Shown here piece after piece: positions 11,966 through 61,789 of a stretch of DNA of 64,000 nucleotides. Source of the stretch: Sinohyriopsis cumingii (lineage: Eukaryota; Mollusca; Bivalvia; Unionida; Unionidae); assembly GCA_028554795.2 (NCBI GenBank), contig JAPYKE020000037.1:744001-808000 (forward strand), written 5' to 3'. Positions within the stretch are counted from its first letter, which is position 1. Each line of letters opens with the position of its first letter. Made by a program: the position numbers and the translations under genes. The notes under the pieces are model-generated. The model was not told where the DNA came from and searched no databases. It saw only the letters and a program-made list of their open reading frames with translations.

Positions 11966-12407
11966 GATAAACATGCATACAGTTTGACATATTTACCAGG
12001 CATGATTAAATAATGAACTCAAAAGGTGGTGTCATGTGAAGAAAGAAATTTGTGTAAAAATTTACTACTTTGCTTTATGATAAGATGGATTCCATCATGG
12101 GGCATATGATAGTATGATGTTATGACTAGCTTTGGGTGAGACATCAAGTACATCTTTGCTGATGTTCTTGAGTCTGCTTATCATAAAAACTAGAGTTAGT
12201 CTTGGAATAACAACCATGGGACATCACTCTCAGCATGTTCCACCTTTGTCCTTATCGCACAGTTCTTGACCCAAGAACAATGTTCTTCATATTAGGGCAA
12301 CATGAACCAGTTCTTATGTTATTCTTCTGTCAAGAACTAGCTTTTACAGTTATGTTGCTAAAAAGTTATATTTATGTCATAAGCTCTTTCTTTTTTACAA
12401 ACTTCAG

Positions 12408-49605
<37,198 letters not shown>

Positions 49606-50041
49606 TGTCATCGCTAGGATATATGTGAAGGAATCTGAAATATGCTTACTCAACATTTTCAGGAATTTGCTGACTCATTATTTTCAAGGAGTTTTTTCAT
49701 AAGGAAAAGTTAACATGTGGATTGAATGAATACATACTTTATATTTCAAAATGTAATCCTTGGGATCAAATGAAGTAACTGAAACTGCATCAGCTCGAGT
49801 AGTCATACCATCCTTGTTTCACAATTTTCATAATTTTCTAAACATTAGAAATAGTTTAACAGTCGTAATCAGTAGACATGTTATATAAGTTGTATTTTCA
49901 ATTACTTGAACAATATTTGTTCTAGGTTGCTTTCAACCTGTTTATTTAAACTGTACTTAAATTACTCATTTGTTATATATGTTAGATGTTAGCATATTTG
50001 CTTTACTCAGTTTTTACTGTACTGCTTACTACTGTATATAT

Positions 50042-50244
50042 TTACTTGTAAGTTACATCCAACTGACAAATTGCATAGACCCCAATCTACCTTTGTATTG
50101 TGCACGGGCATACCTGAATCTGTATGGTTTGTTAGGAGTAATCAGTAGAAAAATACCAATGTGGACCCTGATGTGTGAGTGAATTATGCAATGGCATATC
50201 AGGGTACTTGTTGTTTGTAGCTGGATCTGACTTACAAGTGAGTA
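50042..50244. mobile_element. Small MITE family M-A, copy 1 (probably in the aPKC 3' UTR)
   Basis: Left end acttgtaagttacatccaac and right end gatctgacttacaagtgagt form short inverted repeats (acttgtaag / cttacaagt). The interior shares taggagtaatcagtagaaaa and tggaccctgatgtg with the element at 56046-56230, so the two are copies of one about 190-bp family. Confidence 0.75.
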
Positions 50245-50316
50245 CAAGTATGTATGTAAGTAACACGGTAATATTTATTTCATGTAAGTAACATGGTACT
50301 TGGTATTTTTCTTGCT

Positions 50317-50330
50317 AATAAAAAATAAAA
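50317..50330 (+). promoter_or_regulatory. aPKC: Candidate poly(A) signal of aPKC
   Basis: AATAAAAAATAAAA, two overlapping AATAAA-like hexamers about 710 nt after the stop. The downstream sequence has a modest GT-rich stretch near 50365-50395. Confidence 0.4.
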
Positions 50331-50344
50331 TTCATATAGCATAT

Positions 50345-51720
50345 TGCATGTCAAGACAAAAATGGTGATTGTAATGAAGTCCATTGTGATAAACTATACT
50401 TTATTTTAGAACTCAGTCGTTTGAAATGCAGAAACATGTGACATGTCATGGCAGTAGCTTGTTCAAAATCTGTTGGTATGATTGTCTTTTTTCTGGTATT
50501 TGTATGATTCACCTCCTTTCGATTACTGATTATTTCCAGGAATGGTGAGGAATACGGAAGTGAAGAGTGGAAAGAGGTCCTTTTGGGAGTATTTACAATC
50601 CTCTAACCACTTTGCACAAAATTCGATGTTTCTACCAATATTAACTCTAAAGATTGTATTTACTCACAGTAATTACACAGATATGGAGTAATTGGAAAAG
50701 ATTTCCATGCATGTGTTTCAGTTTTGGCTGAATCAAACTAAAGCTTTTTTCATCATACATAAAAGATGTAAAATGAATGCATAGTTTTATTTACAACTAT
50801 GTTTTCTTAAAGTAGGTGACCCGAGATACGGTTCTTTTAATCTTTTCATAAATTGAAACTTCATGCTTAGAGTATTTCCATTTTTATTGGCTTGGAATAA
50901 CCATAATCCCTTCATGCCTGTAACATAATGTCCATTATATTTTACCAAATATAGTTTGTATAAGTAAATATAATTACAAATTTTTCCATTTTTCTAAACT
51001 CAGTTGAGAAAGGATGGACCAAATATCCATTCAGATTAACCTTTTTTTTTTATGTTAGGGGATGTAACTCAAATGTACTTTAATGATTAGAATTGATAAT
51101 TATCGCCCTTGGTTATTATACAGCCAAGAGCAGTACATGAAACAATAGTTGAAAATCATTTTGAAAGGAAATCACCACAATAAATCAGTCATTCCACATT
51201 CCTCAGATAATGTTTTAGATATGAGTATAAATTCTTATAACATAAAGAAAAGAAAAATTTAGAAAACATACAGATTATTTTTAGAGCAGTATGTTTATGA
51301 TTGTAAAACAACTAATATCAATATCACTGGAGATGTTTTTCCATCTAATCTGGTGTAAATTAGAATCAGTTCTTTTTTCTCTATGCAATCAGTATTACTT
51401 TAATTCATTATGGGCATCTTACATCACTTAGCTTTCAACTGTATTAGGCCTGGAGCAATCAAGCATGTATGTTGTTTTGAACCACACTTGATAAGGCACT
51501 GACGAGTTTCAGGGGTTAAATTCTGTCCAAATAAGTGTTGTATATTGTACAATTTTAGAAATAATATGATTTTTGTTGCTGTAGCAAGCAATCTGATTTT
51601 TAAAGTAATTCTGTGCTGAGTTTTATTGTGTAATGAAAATGTATGATAGAAATGCCAGTATCAACACAGATGGGTTGGTAGCTGTGGATATATATTAGTA
51701 GCTGTCATTTTGATAAGTGC
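50345..51720. other. 3' flank, nothing seen
   Basis: AT-rich DNA with no recognisable gene, repeat or regulatory element. Confidence 0.6.
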
Positions 51721-51724
51721 CATT

Positions 51725-52350
51725 TTATGCATGTAATACCCGTCAGTAGGCAGATGGACTTGTACAAAGGATATTATGCCAACCAGTAAGCAGAAAGGCT
51801 TGTACAAAGTATGCAATACCAAGCAATAACAAATTGACTTGTGCAAAGGATATCATACCAGCATGTAAGCAGATTGACTTGTATAATGGATGTAATACCA
51901 GCAAGTAAGCAGATTGACTTGTACAAAGTACACATTACTAACAGGTAAGCAGATTGAAGTGTGCAAAGATTATAGTACCAACCAATTAAGCAGATTGACT
52001 TGTACAAAGGATAAAATACCAGCCACTGAGCAGATTGATTTGTACAAAGGATATAACACCAACCAGTAAACAAACTGACTTGGTACAAAGGATATAACAC
52101 CAACCAGTAAACAAACTGACTTGGTACAAAGGATATAATACCAACCAGTAAGCAGATTTACTTGTACAAAGGATATAATACCAACCAGTAAGCAGATTGA
52201 CTTGTACAAAGGATAAAATACCATCCAGTAAGCAGATTGACTTGTGCAAAGGATATAATACCATCCAGTAAGCAGATTGACTTGTACAAAGGATATAATA
52301 CCAACCAGTAAGCAGATTGACTTGTAAAGTCCAACCTGTAAACATACTAA
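51725..52350. repeat. 40-bp minisatellite (about 15 copies)
   Basis: cagattgacttgtacaaagg then atataataccaaccagtaag at exact 40-bp spacing in the right half, with more divergence on the left. Overlapping minus-strand open frames in all three frames show that they are artefacts. Confidence 0.93.
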
Positions 52351-52439
52351 CTTATATGTGTAGAAAGGAATGCTCAGATTTGTTGTTTGGTCTTTAGGTG
52401 TTTTTTTTTTAACATCCATTGTTGGCAGTGTTCCATATT

Positions 52440-52640
52440 ACACAACTTTGATAATAAATCATGTTGGAATATAACATCCACATTTTGACCATTTTCACAC
52501 AGCATTAAGTTATGTTGGAAAACAGCATACACAATTTGCCTGTGTTGATGCAGCATTGTCACGTTGGAATACAGCATACACAATTTGCCTTTGTTGACAC
52601 AGACAGCATTAAGTCATGTTGGAATACAGCATGTATATTT
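52440..52640. repeat. About 55-bp degenerate tandem repeat
   Basis: Four units with catgttggaatacagcatac, acaatttgcctttgttgac and acagcattaagt. Confidence 0.8.
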
Positions 52641-52983
52641 TCTCTGTGCTGATGGATTTTTGTGCCTGACAAGAATATTCTTTGCTCAATGCCAGAGTAT
52701 TGACAGTTTTTGTCTTCCATGAGCTTGTTGATTACAATTTCATTTGAAACGAGATAGTTATGTGAATTTGCAGAGATGTAAAACCTTTGCTTGTATATTT
52801 TGTATGTGCATGTTCATAATTAATGTGTGGAGAATGAAATTGATATTACATTACTTTTTTTGTTCATTGTTTTCTCCACCAAAGTTGACAGAATTAAATT
52901 TTCATTAAATTTCCCTTTTTTGAACATCTGCCATTGCAGAATCTTGATCAATTTGGTATCTGTGTCCATCTGTCCATTGACAC

Positions 52984-53142
52984 CAGGGGTCTCAAACTCA
53001 AACCACCCGGAGGGCTGCATGAAGACATTTTCGATGGCCCAGGGGCCGCACCACCTTTGTTATATCTCATGACACCTTGTGATGCCAATCATTTTGCAGG
53101 TCACATGATACAGCTTGCTGGGCTGCATGTTTGAGACCCATG
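52984..53142. mobile_element. Second hAT-type MITE
   Basis: Termini caggggtctcaaactc and gtttgagacccatg are inverted repeats of the CAGGGGT...AAACT hAT type. Flanks attgacac (52976-52983) and atctacac (53143-53150) agree at 6 of 8 positions, as expected for an old 8-bp duplication. About 159 bp, non-coding. Confidence 0.8.
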
Positions 53143-53389
53143 ATCTACACCCTAGATTAGAGTCAAAGTTAAAGTTTGTATGTAAGCACTGTAACTGATT
53201 ACTACGTTGCAATACTAGTATGCACATGTTGGTTAGCCTGTTACAATTCTTTTTCTGCACAATTTTAGTACTCCACCATGTATAGTTACCAGATTTTGTG
53301 GATGGCTTGAAGTTGTGGTAAGGAAAATTCATACCAATGTCTGTGTCATATAGTCACAGGTTAAGATCACTGTTACATAAAGAAAAAGA

Positions 53390-54060
53390 AAAAATTAGGT
53401 CTATATCTTATACCTAGACCAAACTTTGTGGATTGCTTCCACATAGTGTATGGAAGAACTCTGTTGACTATATGAGTAAAACATTTCTAAGACTAAAGGA
53501 AGAAAAATGGCTTCTGTAAAAAAAAAAATCAGTATTGATCATGTACCTTCAGCAAAGTTTGTGGATTACATTGGGTTTGATTTAATTATGGGTCCAAAGG
53601 TTAAGGTCACTGAAAAAACAATTTATTTTGCATAATTATTAGTTATTGACCATGTACATTAAGCAAAGTTTGTGGATGACTTGCACATTGGGTTTGATTG
53701 AATTATGGGTCAAAAGTTCAAAGGTCAAGGTCACTGACAGAAAAAAAAATTTCTTTTGCATAATCATTTTAATTGTGGACCTTGTACCTTGACCAAAGTT
53801 TATAGAGTTCTTGCTCTTAAAATGTGAAGAAATGGAAGAGGCCAGTTTCGGGGACCAAAAGTTAACTGTCAGGATCATTGTGACTCAAATAAAATATTGG
53901 CTTAACACAATAACTTTTGTACTTGCATATTTTCCTTGACCAAATTTTGTGGATGGGTTGCACTTAGGATAATAAAGAAACCTATTGATTCTAGTGTTGA
54001 AAGGTTAGAAGTTACAGTCATGGCAAGTCTGAAAGTTTCTGCACATTAAGTATAATTTCT
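53390..54060. repeat. Diverged tandem repeat, unit about 115-150 bp
   Basis: The phrase accaaactttgtggatngct recurs at about 53419, 53551, 53664, 53792 and 53940, followed by gggtttgattnaattatggg and caaaggtcaaggtcactga. About five units. Confidence 0.78.
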
Positions 54061-54699
54061 GCCAGCTTATCTTGACAAAAGTTTCTGGTCGTTGAGGTCC
54101 ACTTTTCAGTAATCTCCAGAGCAAACAAGACCCAAAGTGTCTACATTTAAGAGTATTAAATATTGGGAATGGGAATTAAATGTACCATTCATGGGACTCG
54201 TAGATTTAGCTCAGTATTAAAGTTTGTTTACTTTGTGGCTAAAATAAAAGTTATCCAGACAGAAAGGGAGTCTTATTTTCAATGAGACTATTGCAAATTC
54301 AAATTTGTTCAGACAGCTATCCATAAAATATGTGAGTTTCACTGCAGTACATCCAAATAAATGCAGTATGCCTTTACCTGCTCAGTTAAATTTTTTTTAT
54401 TGGTGATGGAACATAGCATTAATTTTAAATACATCATATTTGTGTTTCTCTCTGTTTTTTATCTTTCACATTTTTAGGACATAATTTTTAGTTGGTTCTA
54501 CACAGCCTGGATTGTGCTGATGTGCCATTTAACCCCAAATATACATATGTACATTCTCTCTTTCTTTAAAATCAAAATGTAAATAAATGCCATTATATTT
54601 GCATATTGACTTACTAAATATACTTTTGTTCACAGGGGCACCTTAAGTTTCTTAAAGTTACTGTTACAGCATTATCCATCGTAACAGATGGTATTGTTG

Positions 54700-54795
54700 T
54701 AGTAGTAAAAGCAAGAGAATCCACAATTATACCTATCATGGAGAATCCACAATTATACCTATCATGGAGAATCCACAATTATACCTATCATTAAT
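54700..54795. repeat. 25-bp tandem repeat (about 3 copies)
   Basis: gagaatccacaattatacct atcat repeated in tandem, near-identical. Confidence 0.93.
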
Positions 54796-54799
54796 GTTA

Positions 54800-56040
54800 C
54801 AGTATATAAACTTGAAGTATCAGATGAGTTTTTCTTATATTGTGTACATGATCATTGTAATATATCCTTGTGTTTCTTATAGATGTCACTTCTGATATGA
54901 AGAGATATACCAAGTATTTAGTAGTCATACTTAATTGTACAGAACAGGTGCTTTCCCAATTGTGTTAGTTATGCTGACATTGTTGTCATTGGTGTTATCT
55001 AGTATGGATGTTCATTTCTTTACTCTGGATAACTAATGAAAGGAGTTAAAGTAATGACTTCACAAAGATGAGTAACTTTTTTCTTTATTCTAAACATGTG
55101 TGACTTTTTTCTCTCATTCCTATGTATGTGTGGCTTTCTTTTCTTAACCCTGTATTTCTAATTTTTCCTTTCTAAAAATGATTTACTAAGTTAACACCCA
55201 TCAATTATGAATGCATTTCATCATAAGAGTTTTGATGTCAATTAATTCTGCTTTGTTGCCATTGATTTCAGTCTCAGAAACACTTACTTGTAAAAATAAA
55301 TTAGTGTTTATAATGAATTATTCCTTTTAAGCATGTTTTGCTATTACCACCAGATTATAATCTCTTGATAAAGATTCTAATTTGATGGTTGAATTGACTC
55401 AGTCTGCAATCTATCTTTGTTTCTACTATTTTCCTATCAAAAATAGAAAGGAACAATAAAATCAGTACATGAGAAATTCGACCATTTGAAATTTATTGGC
55501 AGGAAATAGAAAAGTGTTTCACTTCATATTTATTATTGTCATGCATTTTGGAAAAGACATTTGCTTAATCTGTTGGGTTTTACCTTCAGACATCGCGTTC
55601 TTCAGTATTGTGGCATTCATATATATTCATCTTGCCAAATTATTAAAGTGATATTGATACATTTCATAATTGGTTTTCAACATTAATTATGATGTTGTAG
55701 CCATTTTTACTTTAGCATCCATTTTAACATTCCATTGTTCCATGTTAGGAATTTAAGTCACAGTTGACAGACATTTTATGTATTTTACCTGTGAGGGTAG
55801 AATTCTGTTATATCACTCTACAATATGTTTTCTTGCATATTCATTTAACATAATGGAGAATCTCTCAATTGCATATATTGTACAGTTCTGAACCAGATTA
55901 GAAACTTTTTAATAACCAAAACCCATACTAAAATTTAAGTTCATGATGCCTTATTTGCAATTTTCTGTAAAAAGATGCATTATCCATACAGGGATAAATT
56001 TCATGTTAGAATTATGTAATAGCATTGGCATTAGATGTAC
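54800..56040. other. 3' flank, nothing seen
   Basis: AT-rich, single-copy-looking DNA. No ORF with family resemblance. The same applies to 56240-57290 and 57540-58580. Confidence 0.6.
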
Positions 56041-56045
56041 ATTTA

Positions 56046-56230
56046 TTACTCGCTTATAAGACAAGTTCAACTGTGAACTGCACAGACCCAGATCTGCCAT
56101 CACACAATGCATTGGCCGATCTGGGTCTGTGCAATTTGTAAGGAGTAATCAATAGAACAAACAAAATAGACCCTGATCTGCAGGTACATTATGCAATGTT
56201 GTTTGAAGTTCGATGACTTATAAGTGAGTA
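56046..56230. mobile_element. Small MITE family M-A, copy 2
   Basis: Terminal inverted repeats tactcgcttataag and cttataagtgagta (13 of 14 complementary). The interior contains an inverted pair agacccagatctgcc / ggccgatctgggtctg and the phrase aaggagtaatcaatagaaca shared with copy 1 at 50042. Confidence 0.85.
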
Positions 56231-57304
56231 TTTATGGTAGTTTGATTGAAATGCTATCAGTAGACTGCTAGTATAAACTTAAGGTGGTTTTCAAATAGGG
56301 CAGCAGAGTGGTTTATTAGTAACCAAAAGCCGACATTATAAAAGATTTGAATACATTTCATAACTTAGAAGGAGTTTGATTTCTTGGCTCTAATAATTTC
56401 TCGTTGGACGAGATGAAAGAGAATGTAGATTATGGTCATTCCGTGTAGAATACCGTATCTATTATTGATGGGGGAAAAAATTACACATAGAACATTCCAG
56501 ATAACAGTTACAAAATCTATATTTTTAAAATTAAAAGTATACAAAGCCAATAGAGGCAGGGGTGGGAAATTAAGACAAATATTTATCTTTTCATTTTGAA
56601 ACATTGTTATTCATCTGTATCGATGCATTTAATAGACAAATTTTTATAAAAGAAACAAGATTGTATACTAAGGTTATATAACAATATGCAGGAGTTTTTC
56701 CAGTTCCTGTTTTTGCCAAATATGGGCCCTATTTACAGTGGAAGTTTGCTCCCAATCGGAGGAAAGGTATATTTTGACAAGGGTTTTGCCCAAGTAAGGT
56801 ACCAGGGCCCCATTTTTCAAGAGTAGAAAATCTTGTTTCTAGGAACTTATGCTACTACTACCTAGTTAACCCGCAAAAAATCATCAAACAAGAAACTATC
56901 TCTGCAAAAGTATTGTCTAAGAATATTGGGTTCGTTTTGAACACGTACATACTGTATACTCAGAAAACAATTCATTGGTTGTTCACAAGTTTACTGTAAT
57001 CGTTAACTTGATTATTTGCATTCTTTAATGTCAGTGTAATTTTAAATGAATTTGTAAATGTGTTATTAATATTTTAAATAATAGTATTTAATATCGAATT
57101 AAAATACATTTTTATGTTTCAATAACTATATGTGCCATCTTTCATTCTTTCATTAGTTTATCAACCAAATGCTTTGGATTTTTGTTTAAAAAATTCAACA
57201 CTTTTAAGGGTAGTTTCTGGAAATTATTTATGAAAGTAGCTTCGCTCATTATAAACCTAAACTGATCAGTTGTGATTTTTGTTTGTTTGTTGCTGCTTTG
57301 GTCT

Positions 57305-57530
57305 GTGATAGATGGCGCTCACCATTACGGATCACTGTCATCTCACCTCTGCATGGGTTTGAGTCTCTGATTCGGCCAGTGTGGGTTTGTGAGAAAGCTT
57401 GCCAGTAGCTTCTTGTGGGTCGGTGGTTCTTTCTGGGGTATTCCCAGGTTCTTCCTTCACCATTTGTATTGGCCGCCATGCATAGCCTATCTTGTGCTGA
57501 GAAATGGCATTAAACCCTACAACAACAACA
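57305..57530 (+). mobile_element. SINE-B, plus-strand copy
   Basis: Contains gatggcgctcaccattacgg, the B-box-like catgggtttgagtctctg, gagaaagcttgccagtagct, ggtcggtggttctttctggg and the 3' end aaatggcattaaaccctaca followed by an (AAC)n tail. It is the best-preserved 3' end of the family in this window. Confidence 0.88.
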
Positions 57531-58589
57531 ACTGCGTTAGATGTCACAATTCATTGCAGCTTGGAACAGAAAGTACTACATGTATTGATACTTGTATACA
57601 GGAATGCATATATAACGCCACAAACATTCATTTTGAGAATGACTTCTTATAGACTCTTGTCTAGTCCTCAGAAACTTACTTGCTATATTCTCAAGTTGTG
57701 TTGCAGTTTTTTTTAAAGTCTTGTAACAAGTATGTGCAATAACTACTACATATTTTAATTCAGTATCATACCTTCATACCTGCAACAACACAACATGTTG
57801 CACTAAAAAGAGATCTATTTTGAACTTCCAAAACCAAAACCCGCCAAGATAACTGTGGTTGAAAGAAACTAACATGAATTCTGCAATAGGCGCAATGATG
57901 AAACAAGAGTTGGGGGTGGGGGAATGTTTCTTATAGGTGTCCTTTTTGATTTTGGAAATTATTTAGAGCTTCCTAGTAGGTAATATAACAAGCAGTGAAC
58001 ATGTTGTATAACAATTTATTCAGTAGAATAAAGCATTCTTGGTGTTGAAGTGACATTCTATAAAACCAAGAATGCAGGATGGATAGGCACTGATGGAGAT
58101 TAAGGTTAAAATCAGTTTGGCACTTTTGAGAATCGCAGGAAAATTACAAGAATATTGAAAAATGAAGCAAATTAGAAACAGACTAGCTATTAGAGACACA
58201 ATGAATAAAAAACCATAGCATGTTAAAATAAATGATACGTTGATATTTATGTTATTGTTTAAAGGTCAGAAGAATTTTATTTATGCAGTGTAATTATTAA
58301 TTAATTTCTGTCACTATTTTTCCATTAAATTTAAAATTCTGGTTGACTAACGTTACTATTAAACTAGATTTAAGGAAAATCAAAATCCTTAATGTCTGAG
58401 TTCACCTCAGCTGGTAAGGTGAATTCATGCATTGGAGATTTAGAAAAATTTGGAATTTAATTTGGGCTTTGCCCAGTCAAGCATGATGTTGATTGTGGTT
58501 CCAGAAAGATGCACAACAATAATTTGAAATTCAGTTAATGTTATTAAATAAAACATTTAATGCAGTATACATTTATGTAGACTTAATAA

Positions 58590-58633
58590 GTGATGGGATC
58601 CTCTATGACCACAGAGCGTCCAAATGAAGGTAA
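58590..58633 (+). other. Possible small exon (weak)
   Basis: An open stretch beginning ATG (58592-58594) and reading MGSSMTTERPNE ends at a consensus-like donor GAAG|gtaaaa. It could be a first exon of a downstream gene, but I recognise no protein and see no promoter; chance is as likely. Confidence 0.12.
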
Positions 58634-58839
58634 AAACCCACCACTGCTGTCTATTAAGGCAGGTATGATATATATTTATAAAATAAGTATGGTGATTTTA
58701 TATATTTGACCGGCTGGTTGTGGCACATGTTGATTTACACTCATTTACTTTTTATATTGCATGTATACATTGATAATAAACTTTTGTAGCTAAATCTGGT
58801 CTGTGCTGCTTTAATTGAATCCAACATTAAATATACCAT

Positions 58840-60230
58840 TGTTATCTCAGTTAACTGCCAAAAGAAATTTGTTACTTTCACCACTCCTCATACTGTTGAG
58901 ATCTATATAGTGTTCTTTTCACTACTTCTCATACTGTTGAGATTGATATGGTGTTTTTTTCCCCCACTACATGTACCTCATACTGTTGAGATATGGTGTT
59001 CTTTGCACTACCCCTCATGCTGTTGAGATTGATATGGTGTTCTTTTCACTACCCCTCATACTGTTGAGATTGATATGGTGTTCTTTTCACTACCCCTCAT
59101 ACTGTTGAGATTGATATGGTGTTCTTTTCACTACCCCTCATACTGTTGAGATATCGTGTTCCTTTTCACTATCCCTCATACTGTTGAGGTATGGTGGTTT
59201 TTTTTCACTACCCCTCATACTGTTGAGATTAATATGGTGTTCTTTTCACTACCCCTCATAATGTTGAGATTGATATGGCGTTCTTTTTACTACCTCTCAT
59301 ACTGTTGATATATGGTGTTCTTTTCACTACCCCTCACTGTTGAGTTATGGTTTTCTTTTCACTACCCCTCATACTGTTGAGATTGATATGGTGTTCTTTT
59401 CATCACCCCTCATACTGGTTAGATATGGTGTTATTTTCACCTCTCCCCATACTGCAAAAATATGGTGTTTTTTTCACCACCCCTCATACAGATGAGATTG
59501 ATATGGTGGTGTTTTGACCACTTGTCATTCTCTCACGATTCATGTTATTTTCACCACTCCCCATACTGCGAAGATGTTTTTATTCACCACCTTGTACTTT
59601 CAAAATTATTTGTGTTAAGTGTGACCACCAGTCATACAGTTGAGATTGATATGGTGTTATTTTGACCACTTGTCATTCTATCAAAATTCACAATGTGTTA
59701 TTTCACCGCTGCCAAAATTAAGTTATTTTCACACACACACACATGTACTCTTGAGATTAATAGGATGTTCTTTTCAACTCCCTCATTCTGTCAAGATTGA
59801 TATTGTGTTATTTTCACCTCTCCCCATACTCCGGAGATTGATGTGTTATTTTCACTACTTCCCATACTGTGAAGATATGGGTTTTTTCACCACCCGTCAT
59901 AGTGTTGGGATATAGTGTTATTTTCACCTCTCCCCATACTGTGAAGTTGTTTTTATTCACCACCTCATACTTTCAGAGTTGTGTTTTGACCACCACTCAT
60001 ACAGTTGAGATTGATATGGTGTTATTTTGACCACTTGTCATTCTTTCAAGATTAATAATGTGTTTTTTTCTCCACCACCCCACTGCCAAAATTGAGTTAT
60101 TTTCACACACACCCATGCCATTCTTTTGAGATTGATATATTATTTTCAACATCCCTCATACTATTTAGATTCATATGGTGTTATTGTGACCACCCTGCAT
60201 ACTCTTGTGATTTGGTATGTGCATTCTTAC
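58840..60230. repeat. 42-bp minisatellite with degenerate right half
   Basis: The left half (58880-59440) has regular 42-bp units of ctcatactgttgagattgat then atggtgttcttttcactacc cc, with 33-36-bp variants lacking attgat. To the right the units diverge (cttgtcattctnncaagatt; ccccatactgngaagatatg) in a higher-order pattern. Open frames are artefacts. Confidence 0.9.
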
Positions 60231-60234
60231 TTTG

Positions 60235-60745
60235 GCAGACATAAAATGGTGTACTGTAGATGGGTGCAACCCTCCCATGCAGACTTGAACAGGGTGTACT
60301 GTAGATATTTGTATCCATTTCAAGGCAGACCTAAACATGGTGTACTGTAGACGTATGCATCTCTTTCTAGGCCGAGTTAAACAGGGTGTACTGTAGACGT
60401 ATGCATCTCTTTCTAGGCCGAGTTAAACAGGGTGTACTGTAGACGTATGCATCTCTTTCTAGGCCGAGTTAAACAGGGTGTACTGTAGACGTATGCATCT
60501 CTTTCTAGGCAGAGTTAAACAGGGTGTACTGTAGACGTATGCATCTCTTTCTAGGCAGAGTTAAACAGGGTGTACTATAGATGTATGCCTTCCTCAGGCA
60601 GACTTAAATAGGTTGTTCTGAGGACATATGCCTTCCCAGGCAGAAAAACAGGGTGTACTGTGTATGTGCATCCCTTACTAGGCAGACTTAAAACGGGGTG
60701 TACTTTATGTGTGCATCCCTAGGTAGGTAGACTTAAACAGGTTGT
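60235..60745. repeat. 46-bp minisatellite
   Basis: cagggtgtactgtagacgta then tgcatctctttctaggccga gttaaa, with five or six almost identical units in the centre (60300-60580) and diverged units on both sides. The centre is probably young and variable. Confidence 0.93.
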
Positions 60746-60747
60746 AA

Positions 60748-60815
60748 TGTGGGTATTGAACCAATTACCCTTGCATTATGAATACAATACTCAATCAACT
60801 AAGCTACTGTGTCTG
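60748..60815 (-). mobile_element. tRNA-like SINE head relic, minus strand
   Basis: On the minus strand: gtagcttagttgattgagta (A-box-like), an anticodon-arm-like tattcataatgc, then ggttcaatacccaca (B-box-like) at normal spacing. There is no complete cloverleaf and no body, so it is a fragment. Confidence 0.5.
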
Positions 60816-60984
60816 CAACAATATGTGGAAACGATGAAATCGATCGCTGAAACCGGCTCTGAAGCGACTACAAAAATATTGTTGAGAATCTATGAAAACT
60901 GATTCCCATGAAAACAACAGCATACATCATACATACCTTTTGTCAAAAATGAATTGTTGTATGATGCATACTTTAAGACTGTTC

Positions 60985-61345
60985 AATATGTCATACACTC
61001 TCATATCGCAGGAGTTGTCAGTAGTCAGTCAATATGTCCTACACTCTCATATCGCAGGAGTTGTCAGTAGTCAGTCAATATGTCCTACACTCTCATATCG
61101 CAGGAGTTGTCAGTAGTCAGTCAATATGTCCTAAACTCTCATCTTATAGGAGCTGTCCCTATTCAATATGCCCTACACTCTTATCTTATAGGAGTTGTTC
61201 ATATTCAATATGTCCTACACTCTTATCTTACCTTTGTCAGTGTTCAAGATGTCCTATACTCTCATCTTACTGTTGTCGGTATTCAAGATATCCTATACTC
61301 TCGTCATACAACAGTTTTCAGTATTCAGTATGTCAAACACTCTTA
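60985..61345. repeat. Minisatellite M9, left part (42-46-bp unit)
   Basis: tatgtcctacactctcatat cgcaggagttgtcagtagtc agtcaa in three near-identical 46-bp units, then diverged units (cttataggagttgtnnatat). The array resumes at 61790-61945 after an inserted block. Confidence 0.9.
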
Positions 61346-61349
61346 TCTT

Positions 61350-61552
61350 GTCAGTATTGACAGGATTTATAAATTTCAGAAATGAGCAACACATGTAATT
61401 TTAGATGCATCTATTGATCATCCCTCAAAAGCATTATTTACAGAACTCAAATGGTTCCCAATATATGACAGGATAGATTTTCACAAGGCAGTTCCTTTAT
61501 ATAAATGTCCACATGGAATGGCACTAGAGTATATTCAGGACTTATTCAGGAT
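61350..61552 (+). mobile_element. LINE RT C-terminal fragment, degenerate
   Basis: Plus-strand translation gives IYKFQK, a stop, then ATHVILDASIDHPSKALFTE and LKWFPIYDRIDFHKAVPLYK, CPHGMALEYIQDLF. This is the well-known region after the RT palm of Jockey/CR1-like elements (L-x-WLPI-x-DR...YK-x-LHG...YLxDLF). One in-frame stop; truncated at both ends. Confidence 0.85.
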
Positions 61553-61789
61553 GGTCATGGGTTCAATCCCCAGTCAAGTTATACCAAAGACTTAAAAAAT
61601 GGTACTAACAGCTGCCTCGCTTGGCGCTCAGCATTAAGAGGTTAGTGTTAGGACTGGTCGGCCTGGTGTCAGGATAATGTGAATGGGTGGGACATTATGC
61701 TAGGCATCACTATAAACTGCCACAGTGCAGACATCATAGCAATATGACTGAAAAATTGTTAAAGCTACGTTAGATATCCAAATCACACA
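61553..61789 (+). mobile_element. SINE-A, copy lacking the A box
   Basis: Starts at the B box (gggttcaatcccca), continues with ataccaaagacttaaaaaat, ggttagtgttaggactggtc, a shortened middle, gactgaaaaattgttaaagc and an atccaaatcacacactcac tail. It adjoins the LINE fragment directly. Confidence 0.88.

Larger units (their letters stand above)
2368..12407 (+). other. aPKC: Large intron in the aPKC hinge (between candidate exon 2326-2367 and the first kinase exon)
   Basis: About 10 kb of non-coding DNA. Apart from the repeats listed separately, I see nothing supportable in 2368-3150, 3210-3715, 3800-4210, 6750-8020 (AT-rich single-copy-looking sequence), 8600-9220 and 10910-12400, other than short CATA/ATAC microsatellites at 11160-11220 and 11875-11965. 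If the microexon at 2326 is not real, the intron extends further upstream, beyond the window. Confidence 0.6.
49606..50345 (+). other. aPKC: aPKC 3' UTR, approximate
   Basis: AT-rich sequence after the stop codon. The first good AATAAA is at 50317, just after a MITE (50042-50244). The end of the transcript is not certain; 3' UTRs of several kb are common, so it may extend further. Confidence 0.45.

Noticed and set aside
51725..52419. Overlapping minus-strand ORFs of 109-149 codons
   Set aside because: The same 40-bp unit gives similar peptides in several frames at once; repeat artefact.
57249..57716. Set of ORFs of 69-87 codons around 57.4 kb
   Set aside because: Shadows of a SINE-B copy on both strands.
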